This document shows positions 1 to 4,993 of a DNA stretch of 10,234 nucleotides, piece after piece. The notes beneath the pieces were generated by a model, which made no database searches, was not told the origin of the DNA, and was given only the letters and a program-made list of their open reading frames with translations. The DNA is from Microcaldota archaeon (GTDB lineage: Archaea > Micrarchaeota > Micrarchaeia > Micrarchaeales > CABMGC01): assembly GCA_030043435.1 (NCBI GenBank), contig JASHXR010000064.1, positions 1-10,234 on the forward strand, read 5' to 3'. How positions within the stretch are numbered: position 1 is the stretch's first letter; each line of letters begins with the position of its first letter. The position numbers were made by a program, and so were the translations under genes.

Positions 1-404
1 AACTGCACTATCTTGGCATAAAGGTCTTCGAATCTCCTGAGACCCAGAAGATCGCTCAGGTCTGCAGACCTCCTTGTCTCTGTTTGCCCGTACCCCTTAA
101 GCCCTCCCCACATCGCGATCACCTCTATGGGCTTGCCCGCATCAACCCATGCCGCTATCCTCTCCTCCATCAGCCCGCGTTGCGTGTCAGTGGGCCCGGG
201 GCCGATCCTTATCCTCTTTGAACCGAAGAGCACGTCAGATATTTGTCTCGATATTGTCTTAGTGTCCATGCTTGCTGCGCTATCCGTATTCCCTAGTACA
301 GGTTCGGCGACCCTGAGGCAGTCCCTTATCGCCCTTGTGACCTCACCCCTATCAATGGAGGTGTCGCCTCCGCCAACCGTGAGTCTAATGTTGCGTGTAA
401 TCAT
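1..404 (-). CDS. Partial uncharacterised protein, 5' portion (runs off the left edge)
   Basis: Read on the minus strand from the ATG at 404-402, the frame stays open for 134 codons to the window edge, so only the N-terminal part is present. It starts MITRNIRLTVGGGDTSIDRG and contains a GPGPTD segment (about residues 68-73) and a stretch AAWVDAGKPIEVIAMWGGLKG (about 84-104), followed by an R-x-A-D-L-x-D-L-L-x-L pattern. A TATA-like box lies about 26 nt upstream of the ATG, so a leaderless transcript is likely and the start is well supported. I do not recognise the family with confidence. The order 'basic helix, G-K/E-P-I-x-hydrophobic, K-G, D-L-x-D, L-x-x-L' loosely recalls the N-terminal half of DIT1/PvcA-type isonitrile synthases, but this is a weak impression. 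The codons look like those of the neighbouring genes, which supports real coding. Confidence 0.72.
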   Translation of the reverse strand, partial: MITRNIRLTVGGGDTSIDRGEVTRAIRDCLRVAEPVLGNTDSAASMDTKTISRQISDVLFGSKRIRIGPGPTDTQRGLMEERIAAWVDAGKPIEVIAMWGGLKGYGQTETRRSADLSDLLGLRRFEDLYAKIVQ

Positions 405-424
405 GGCAAATAGTCTATCGGGTT

Positions 425-435
425 CATATAAATAC
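425..435 (-). promoter_or_regulatory. TATA box for the minus-strand gene at 404
   Basis: On the minus strand this reads GTATTTATATG, preceded by a purine-rich CACAAA segment that could act as BRE. Its centre is about 26 nt from the ATG at 404, the canonical archaeal TATA-to-start-site distance. Transcription would therefore begin at or next to the A of the start codon (leaderless mRNA). Confidence 0.6.
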
Positions 436-601
436 TTTGTGTCTGTTTTATTCGGGTCGCAGAGTTATCTATAAACTACCACTGGTTCTCGGGCTGCCCT
501 GCATTTACTTCCGTTCTGCGAAGTTTTAATAATCAGAATATGACTATATCGAATAGCAGTTATACGGGGCTACAAGCAGTACTCTGGGAGGAAGGCAGAA
601 T

Positions 602-611
602 GCATATAATC
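602..611 (+). promoter_or_regulatory. Possible TATA box for the VOC/Nth-like/prenyl synthase cluster
   Basis: GCATATAATC is the best TATA-like element ahead of the ATG at 667. It would place the start site near 632 and give a leader of about 35 nt. A second AT-rich candidate (AGTTTTAATA, 522-531) lies further upstream. The 475-666 interval holds no other convincing feature. Confidence 0.35.
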
Positions 612-666
612 AGGAGGGCCGTAACAGGATCACAACGCAGGAATCCGAACACACATTAGTGTATAC

Positions 667-1098
667 ATGATTGACCACGTGAGCTGCACGGTAAAAGACC
701 TGGACAGGTCCTGCCATTTCTACATGACGCTCTTCGGCCTGAGGGTAATCAGGGAGTGGAAAAGGGATGAGGCAGGCCTGCGCGCAAAGGTCTTGGGCAC
801 CGAGGACAGGGGCCTGCTTGAGATCATAGAGTCAACAAGCGCGATCATGCCACGCGCTACTCCGCCCAGGGACTTTGTCGCGATAGTGAGCAAGGCAGGT
901 TTCACTCACCTCTCGTTCGCTGTAAGGGACATGACCGCGGCCCTGGCAGAGCTGGCCAGGCTAGGCGGGAAGGTCATAGACGGGCCCAAAACAGGCATAA
1001 CCGTAAAGTCCTTCGCCTTTGTCCAGGATCCTGATGGGATTGTCATAGAGCTGGTGGAGCTACACGATGGGAACGGGAGGGCAAGCGGCAGGGTGTAG
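667..1098 (+). CDS. VOC-superfamily (glyoxalase I-like) metalloprotein
   Basis: A 143-aa single-module pair of beta-alpha-beta-beta-beta units typical of the vicinal oxygen chelate fold. The start IDHVSCTVKDLDRSCHFY and the end QDPDGIVIELVEL (120-132) are classic family signatures. The expected metal ligands are present: His4, Glu52 (in LLEII), His81 (in GFTHLSF) and Glu128. The family includes lactoylglutathione lyase, methylmalonyl-CoA epimerase, extradiol dioxygenases and fosfomycin/bleomycin resistance proteins. Glyoxalase-type detoxification of methylglyoxal is the most generic guess, but the substrate cannot be read from sequence alone. It is the first gene of a tight cluster; only 5 nt separate it from the next gene, so co-transcription is likely. 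The start is the ATG at 667, with no Shine-Dalgarno sequence visible before it. Confidence 0.85.
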   Translation: MIDHVSCTVKDLDRSCHFYMTLFGLRVIREWKRDEAGLRAKVLGTEDRGLLEIIESTSAIMPRATPPRDFVAIVSKAGFTHLSFAVRDMTAALAELARLGGKVIDGPKTGITVKSFAFVQDPDGIVIELVELHDGNGRASGRV

Positions 1099-1103
1099 CG
1101 TGC

Positions 1104-1775
1104 ATGACTAGGGAGCTCTCATATCCAGACCTGTACAGGAAGCTGAGGAACCGCTTCGGCGACTTGGACTGGTGGCCGGGAGAGACGCGCGACGAGATAA
1201 TAATAGGTGCTATACTTACACAGCAGGCGTCTTGGAGGAACGTGGAGATGGCGATTGCGAACCTCAGGGGGGAGGGCGCGCTCGACCTCAGGAAGATAAG
1301 CAGGATGCGCATCGGGAGGCTTGAGCGGCTCATCAGGCCGAGCGGCTACTACAGGCAGAAGGCGAAGCGCCTCAAGGCCATCGCCGGGTACATCTTCAGG
1401 AACTATAAGGACCTGGACGAGCTGCTCGGCAAGGATGCGGAGGAGCTGAGGCAGGAGCTGCTCTCCCTGGACGGGATAGGAAGGGAGACCGCGGATTCGA
1501 TAATACTCTATGCCGCTGAGAAGCCCATCTTCGTGATAGACGCCTATACCAGGCGCATAATGAACAGGGTCTACGGCACCGACGATGGGATGGACTATGA
1601 CGAGCTCCGCGCGCTCCTCTCAGGCTCTATAAAGCGCGACCTCGGCCTCTACAAGGACTTCCACGCCCAGTTCGTAGAGCTGGGGAAGGAGTACTGCAGG
1701 CAGAGGCCACTCTGCGCCGGATGCCCTATCAACGAAGCGTGCGGCTACTTTAAATCACTATCGGTAGATAGGTAG
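1104..1775 (+). CDS. Endonuclease III-related DNA glycosylase (HhH-GPD, [4Fe-4S])
   Basis: A 223-aa base-excision-repair glycosylase of the HhH-GPD superfamily. The N-terminal part has ILTQQASWRNVEMAI (37-51), matching the helix that holds the conserved Q in Nth/MagIII-like enzymes. The helix-hairpin-helix is LDGIGRETADSI (122-133) and the catalytic Asp is probably D146 in FVIDAYTRR. Four cysteines (C198, C204, C207, C213) form a C-x5-C-x2-C-x5-C iron-sulfur loop, one residue shorter than the x6 spacing of bacterial Nth. The Lys that gives Nth its AP-lyase activity (in LPGVGRKTA) is Glu128 here, which points to a monofunctional glycosylase like MagIII or other archaeal 'endonuclease III-related' proteins. 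The damaged base it removes is unknown; alkylated purine is a reasonable guess. It sits between the VOC gene and the prenyl synthase gene on the same strand with short gaps. Confidence 0.88.
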   Translation: MTRELSYPDLYRKLRNRFGDLDWWPGETRDEIIIGAILTQQASWRNVEMAIANLRGEGALDLRKISRMRIGRLERLIRPSGYYRQKAKRLKAIAGYIFRNYKDLDELLGKDAEELRQELLSLDGIGRETADSIILYAAEKPIFVIDAYTRRIMNRVYGTDDGMDYDELRALLSGSIKRDLGLYKDFHAQFVELGKEYCRQRPLCAGCPINEACGYFKSLSVDR

Positions 1776-1794
1776 AGGACAAGAGGCAGGTGGC

Positions 1795-2817
1795 GTGAAC
1801 TTCAAGGAGTACATAGAGTCAAACAGGCAGGCGGTCCGCTCGGAGATAATGAGGTACCTGCCGATGAGGGAGCCTCGCGGGCACTACAGGATAGCCAGGG
1901 AGTACAGCGAGAGGATGGGCAGCTACAGGCGGCCTGGGCTGCTGATGCTCTCAGGCGAGATGTTCGGCGCCAGGAAGGCCGACCTTCTCCTTCCAGGAGC
2001 GGCGATGCAGGCCTCCGAAGACTGGATCCTGGTCCATGACGACATAGAGGACGACTCCGAGATGAGGAGGGGCAAGCCTGCCCTGCACAAGCTCTACGGC
2101 AACGGGCTGGCGATAAACGCAGGAGACGCGGTGCACATAGCCATGTGGAGGATGCTGAAGGACCACATGGTCAATGTGGGGCTGGAGAGGGGCGGGCCGC
2201 TCTACGACAAGTTTTACGACATGATGGAGCGCACCGTGGAGGGGCAGTTCCTCGAGACAGATTTCATCTGCAACGTGAGGCGCCTCTCGAAGGCAGGCGA
2301 GGACCTCTACTTCAGGATAATAGGGAGCAAGACGTGCTACTATACTGTCTATGGCCCTATGCAGCTCGGCGCCCTCGTCGCAGGCGTCGACAGCGAGGTG
2401 CTCGATGCGCTAAAGGAGGTAGGCGAGCCTGCAGGCGTCGCGTTCCAGATAACCGACGACATACTAGACATGACAGCTGATGAGAAGGTCTTCGGAAAGA
2501 AGAGGTTCGGCGACCTCTACGAGGGCAAGCTCACCCTGATAATCCTTGACGCATACAAGAGGGCTTCAAAGGATGAGAGGGCGCGGGTCGACGCCATATT
2601 CAGGAAGGAGAGGGCGCAGAAGACGCCAGGAGAGATCGACTTCATGAGGGGCCTGATAGAGAAGCACGGGAGCATAGAGTACGCCAGGAAGGTCGCAAAG
2701 GAGTACGGGAAGAGGGCCGAGGAGGCTGCGAAGAGGCATGGGTCCATCTTCCCCGAGAACGAGTTCAAGACGACGCTGCTCGCAGCGCTAGGGGAGCTGT
2801 ACGTGAGGAGGTACTAG
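1795..2817 (+). CDS. Short-chain polyprenyl diphosphate synthase (geranylgeranyl-PP synthase type)
   Basis: A 340-aa trans-isoprenyl diphosphate synthase that condenses IPP with allylic diphosphates. In archaea it supplies GGPP/FPP for ether lipid membranes. The first aspartate-rich motif is DDIED (82-86) in LVHDDIEDDSEMRRGKPA; the second is DDILD (221-225) in FQITDDILDM. The RRGKP diphosphate-binding segment (91-95), EGQ (149-151) and the GDLYEGK segment (239-245) are also present. The usual GKRxRP start motif is replaced by SYRRPGLLM (43-51). Product chain length cannot be fixed from this reading. The start is a GTG at 1795, with an AAGAGG purine run 8 nt upstream; the first in-frame ATG would remove 19 residues of an apparently genuine N-terminus. 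The gap to the upstream glycosylase is 19 nt, so it is probably the last gene of that operon. Confidence 0.92.
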   Translation: MNFKEYIESNRQAVRSEIMRYLPMREPRGHYRIAREYSERMGSYRRPGLLMLSGEMFGARKADLLLPGAAMQASEDWILVHDDIEDDSEMRRGKPALHKLYGNGLAINAGDAVHIAMWRMLKDHMVNVGLERGGPLYDKFYDMMERTVEGQFLETDFICNVRRLSKAGEDLYFRIIGSKTCYYTVYGPMQLGALVAGVDSEVLDALKEVGEPAGVAFQITDDILDMTADEKVFGKKRFGDLYEGKLTLIILDAYKRASKDERARVDAIFRKERAQKTPGEIDFMRGLIEKHGSIEYARKVAKEYGKRAEEAAKRHGSIFPENEFKTTLLAALGELYVRRY

Positions 2818-2831
2818 CCGCTGCGCTACAT

Positions 2832-2851
2832 GGAGCGCCGACGTGCGCTCC
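2832..2851. terminator. Perfect 7-bp GC hairpin between convergent prenyl synthase and 5S rRNA genes
   Basis: GGAGCGC (2832-2838) and GCGCTCC (2845-2851) pair perfectly around a 6-nt loop CGACGT. It sits 14 nt after the prenyl synthase stop and 23 nt beyond the 5S 3' end, so it could act on transcripts from both sides. There is no T tract, so it is not a bacterial-type intrinsic terminator; the role is inferred from position. Confidence 0.4.
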
Positions 2852-2874
2852 TTGCGGTATGGGATAAGTATAGT

Positions 2875-2989
2875 GCCAAACAGCAATATGCTTTCCCACC
2901 CCAAGGGGCAGTATTTCATATCGTGGACGGGCTTAGCTTCCAAGTTCGGAATGGTTTTGGGCGTTTCCCCGTCCCTATGGCCGTTTGAC
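2875..2989 (-). rRNA. 5S ribosomal RNA
   Basis: The minus strand carries the universal 5S core CCATTCCGAACTTGGAAGC followed by TAAGCCC, plus CGGCCATAG near the 5' end and GGGTGGGAAAGC near the 3' end. The ends pair as a 7-bp terminal stem, GTCAAAC with GTTTGGC (one G-U pair), giving a length of about 115 nt. 16S and 23S genes are not in the window and protein genes flank it, so it appears unlinked to an rRNA operon. It has its own TATA box about 26 nt upstream of the mapped 5' end, which supports independent transcription. The ends are set by the stem and may be off by 1-3 nt. Confidence 0.93.
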
Positions 2990-3010
2990 AGTACTATATG
3001 CGCCTTAAGG

Positions 3011-3019
3011 TTTAAATAG
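3011..3019 (-). promoter_or_regulatory. TATA box of the 5S rRNA gene
   Basis: On the minus strand this reads CTATTTAAA, preceded by GGAAATAG, a reasonable BRE-like purine run. The centre is about 26 nt from the 5' end of the 5S RNA at 2989, the standard archaeal distance. The spacing and strong AT core make this one of the best-supported promoters in the window. Confidence 0.7.
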
Positions 3020-3064
3020 CTATTTCCTTTGCAGCCTCCAGTATAGCCTCTGCGTACAGCAATC

Positions 3065-3071
3065 TTTATAT
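3065..3071 (+). promoter_or_regulatory. Candidate TATA box for the pilin-LamG gene
   Basis: TTTATAT in the context AATCTTTATATCC would put the start site near 3093-3095 and give a leader of about 120 nt containing both simple repeats. An alternative, weaker AT patch (GAAAATAGG, 3165-3173) lies between the CA repeat and the C tract; if that one is used, the C tract lies between TATA box and start site. The sequence alone does not decide. Confidence 0.35.
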
Positions 3072-3124
3072 CCATCACAGTTGTAGCATTTCCTATGACC
3101 ATAGCGAGGACGCGCGGCGGTAGT

Positions 3125-3152
3125 CACACACACACACACACACACCCACACA
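3125..3152. repeat. (CA)10 dinucleotide microsatellite with imperfect CA extension
   Basis: Ten uninterrupted CA units at 3125-3144, then CC, then three more CA units at 3147-3152. It lies in the noncoding region between the divergent 5S and pilin-LamG genes. Such repeats are rare in prokaryotes and prone to slippage during replication. The alternating purine-pyrimidine track, followed by CGCGCGC at 3158-3164, could also adopt Z-DNA. No reading frame of a credible gene crosses it. Confidence 0.95.
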
Positions 3153-3176
3153 CCGAACGCGCGCGAAAATAGGTAG

Positions 3177-3186
3177 CCCCCCCCCC
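3177..3186. repeat. C10 homopolymer tract upstream of the pilin-LamG start codon
   Basis: Ten consecutive C residues 28 nt before the ATG at 3215. Together with the following segment to 3212 they form a nearly pure polypyrimidine strand. The frame of the pilin gene is open back only to a stop at 3170-3172 and has no start codon other than 3215, so the tract is probably untranslated. Tract length may vary between cells, and sequencing errors are also common in such runs. Confidence 0.9.
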
Positions 3187-3214
3187 TCGATTCGCCTCCT
3201 CTTTCTCCGTCCAT

Positions 3215-4117
3215 ATGCGTAAAGGCTGCCCGCGTACCAGCAGGACCCAGTCTGCGATGGAGTACCTGATGACGTACGGTTGGGCGATACTAATAATCGC
3301 AATCGTCCTAGGGGTACTCTACTATCTCGGAGTCTTCAACTCCGCCACTCTTGCGCCGAGGGCGCAGCCGGGCTCGTGCCAGGTCTTCAGGCCGAACGGC
3401 GCAGGCACCTCGTTCGACATCGGACTGGAGGGAACGTGCAACGACGAGCTTCCTGAGTATGTCGCGGTGTTCAGCGCAAATGGGTACGTGAAGACTCCTG
3501 TGCTCCCCCAACTAAGCCAATCAACAGTTACAGGCTGGGTGTATGTGAATGGAGGTAGTGCCCCGTCAATAGGTAGTGGAGTACTTAACCTAAATACTGC
3601 AGGAGGCACATATTCACCTGAACTGGACGAATATGGCAATCTATATGAACAAGGCAGCGGCGAGCGTATATGCTGCGCAACCGCCGCCCAAATCACCGGG
3701 CTTAAATTCAACCAATGGTATATGATAGCTCAGACCATAGACGCTAACGGCAATGTAGTAACGTATGGATACTCTTCCGGCAGTTCGACACCTATTACAG
3801 CTACTTACAGCTTCGGGCAACCCGTGTATCTATCCTCTGAAGCATGGTGCATAGGCGCATGGGAGTGCAACGTTCCAACATATTACTTAAGCGGGGAGAT
3901 AGCGAACATCCAGATCTACAATACCTCCCTCTCGCAGGCTGAGATAACTGCGCTCTACGACGAGGGAATCGGCGGTGCTCCTATCAAGCCGCAGAACATA
4001 GTGGGGTGGTGGCCGCTCAACGGCAACGCAGATGACTACTCAGGCGACCTGAACAACGGCGTCTCGACCGGTGTCACTTACACGAGCGCGTGGACGAGCG
4101 GGTATACCGCGCCTTGA
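3215..4117 (+). CDS. Pilin-like surface protein with class III signal peptide and LamG-like domain
   Basis: A 300-aa secreted or cell-surface protein. Residues 1-11 are a short basic leader (MRKGCPRTSRT), followed by QSAMEYLMTYG and a hydrophobic helix to about residue 41. This is a class III signal peptide, expected to be cut before Gln12 by an archaeal prepilin peptidase (FlaK/PibD type) with the helix acting as pilus-assembly core or membrane anchor. Residues about 80-255 look like a LamG/concanavalin-type beta-sandwich: YVAVFSANGYVKTP, FNQWYMIAQTIDANGN and the end motif ISGEIANIQIYNTSLS-type (here LSGEIANIQIYNTSLS) with EITALYDEGIGG. Residues 263-285 (VGWWPLNGNADDYSGDLNNG) resemble the opening of another LamG unit, which then stops. 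Likely roles are adhesion or glycan binding. No Shine-Dalgarno sequence precedes the ATG. The middle of the gene is AT-richer than both ends. Confidence 0.87.
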   Translation: MRKGCPRTSRTQSAMEYLMTYGWAILIIAIVLGVLYYLGVFNSATLAPRAQPGSCQVFRPNGAGTSFDIGLEGTCNDELPEYVAVFSANGYVKTPVLPQLSQSTVTGWVYVNGGSAPSIGSGVLNLNTAGGTYSPELDEYGNLYEQGSGERICCATAAQITGLKFNQWYMIAQTIDANGNVVTYGYSSGSSTPITATYSFGQPVYLSSEAWCIGAWECNVPTYYLSGEIANIQIYNTSLSQAEITALYDEGIGGAPIKPQNIVGWWPLNGNADDYSGDLNNGVSTGVTYTSAWTSGYTAP

Positions 4118-4410
4118 AGCGTTACATACTTAACGATATAGGTTCGATGATTTGGAGAGGGGTTTGGATACTTCGCCTTGGCAGGGACTTGACCTTTGAA
4201 TTTGTGGAAGTGTTTATCATAGACAGGCCCATAGTCATGGGTTCCTGTAACATCACTTTATTCGACACGAAACGATTTGTCAATCCTAAGCTGTCGCAAT
4301 TTTTACAACAGTTTTATATGCCTTTTTGCAGATATACTACGGCACTCGCGCAAAGGCAGCATGCACGCAGCAGCAACGCAAGCGCTCATTGATGACGACG
4401 CTGGTATAGG
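4118..4410. other. AT-rich intergenic region, no credible gene
   Basis: This 293-nt stretch is clearly AT-richer than its flanks. A frame of 100 codons crosses it but overlaps the end of the pilin gene, has odd composition and matches nothing I know. It contains a short inverted repeat CCCAT-AGTC-ATGGG near 4230-4243 and the probable promoter of the FKBP gene at 4312-4320. I see no tRNA, no C/D-box pair and no repeat array. It could hold an unrecognised small RNA or the 3' untranslated part of the pilin mRNA. Confidence 0.5.
4312..4320 (+). promoter_or_regulatory. Probable TATA box for the FKBP gene
   Basis: TTTTATATG, preceded by a T-rich/ACAACAG segment, is the strongest TATA-like element before 4411. 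The predicted start site is near 4342, leaving a leader of roughly 70 nt, longer than for purD and gnd. Confidence 0.4.
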
Positions 4411-4926
4411 ATGGAGATAAAGAAGAAGCATGTATACGCGATGGCTGCGGCTGTGGTGGCAGTGGCCGCAGTCGCGCTATATCTCGTAGTGACCGTAGTC
4501 GCAGCGCCTGTCGTCGCCAATGGGGACAACGTGAGCGTCTATTACACGGGGACGTTCACGAATGGCACGGTCTTCGACTCCAACGTCGGGGGGACGCCAA
4601 TAAACTTCACGGTAGGGTCGGGGTCCATGATAGAGGGCTTCGACGAGGGGGTGGTGGGCATGCACGTGGGCGAGACCAAGACCATCACGGTGCCTGCCAA
4701 CGAGGCCTATGGGGAGGTCAACCCTGACCTGATAATCTCCTTCCCTAGGTCAGTGTTCGGGAACCAGACTATAGAGAGCGGGATGACTGTGGAGAGCAGC
4801 AGCGGAGGAGAGCAGGGCACCATCCTCGTGGTCAACGCGACTAACGTGACGGTAGACTTCAACCCTCCGCTGGCAGGCCAGACCCTCGTCTTCAAGATCA
4901 CTGTGGCAGGCATCAGGGAGGGCTAG
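4411..4926 (+). CDS. Membrane-anchored extracellular FKBP-type peptidyl-prolyl isomerase
   Basis: A 171-aa protein with a basic N-terminus (MEIKKKHVYA), one hydrophobic segment (about 11-33) acting as signal anchor, and an FKBP domain from about residue 38 to the end. Family marks are VSVYYTGTFTNGTVFDSN (41-58, with the active-site Asp56), GSGSMIEGFDEGVVGMHVGE (69-88) and the AYGEV segment (99-103). The usual active-site Trp (in VIxGWxxG) is Phe77. The segment 104-150 is inserted as in archaeal/SlyD-like FKBPs with an insert-in-flap domain, which often gives chaperone activity. Six N-x-S/T sequons (N40, N51, N65, N118, N142, N145) suit an N-glycosylated protein outside the membrane. It probably folds secreted or surface proteins. 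The start at 4411 is fixed by an in-frame stop at 4390-4392. Confidence 0.9.
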   Translation: MEIKKKHVYAMAAAVVAVAAVALYLVVTVVAAPVVANGDNVSVYYTGTFTNGTVFDSNVGGTPINFTVGSGSMIEGFDEGVVGMHVGETKTITVPANEAYGEVNPDLIISFPRSVFGNQTIESGMTVESSSGGEQGTILVVNATNVTVDFNPPLAGQTLVFKITVAGIREG

Positions 4927-4965
4927 CGGCCCGATGTCGCGAGAGAGGCATGAATGAGGCGCATC

Positions 4966-4980
4966 GTGCGTACATCGCAC
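4966..4980 (+). other. Small hairpin between FKBP and carboxyspermidine dehydrogenase genes
   Basis: GTGCG (4966-4970) and CGCAC (4976-4980) pair around a TACAT loop. It lies in the 67-nt gap after the FKBP stop and just before the dehydrogenase ribosome binding site. There is no convincing TATA box in the gap, so the two genes may be co-transcribed; the stem could be a weak processing or attenuation element, or chance. Confidence 0.25.
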
Positions 4981-4985
4981 GGGAT

Positions 4986-4990
4986 GGGAG
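4986..4990 (+). promoter_or_regulatory. Ribosome binding site of the carboxyspermidine dehydrogenase gene
   Basis: GGGAG followed by a 3-nt spacer before the ATG at 4994. It supports this start codon, which also begins directly with the Rossmann strand GGVLIIGAGGVG. Confidence 0.4.
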
Positions 4991-4993
4991 AGC

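Noticed and set aside
127..474. 115-codon plus-strand frame
   Set aside because: It lies opposite the better-supported minus-strand gene (1-404), has no promoter or ribosome binding site, and its serine/leucine-rich composition is that of an antisense shadow.
600..659. 19-aa mini frame after GGGAGGAAGG, possible leader peptide before the VOC gene
   Set aside because: Its ATG overlaps the best TATA candidate (602-611), the product MHIIRRAVTGSQRRNPNTH has no recognisable feature, and such a short frame is expected by chance.
3125..3186. CRISPR or other repeat array
   Set aside because: The repeats are simple dinucleotide and mononucleotide tracts without spacers; no direct repeats of CRISPR size occur in the window.
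3020..3302. Minus-strand frames with VCVCVCV across the CA repeat
   Set aside because: They are products of reading the GT strand of the microsatellite, overlap the 5S promoter and the pilin start, and have no other coding signal.
4090..4392. 100-codon frame overlapping the pilin 3' end and the intergenic region
   Set aside because: It overlaps the pilin gene by 28 nt, has no ribosome binding site, no known motif and amino acid use unlike its neighbours; it is probably a chance frame in AT-rich noncoding DNA.
4140..4400. C/D box small RNA (GATGATT and TTGATGACG as C-box-like sites)
   Set aside because: No matching CTGA D box at the proper distance was found and no C'/D' pair, so a box C/D RNA cannot be supported.
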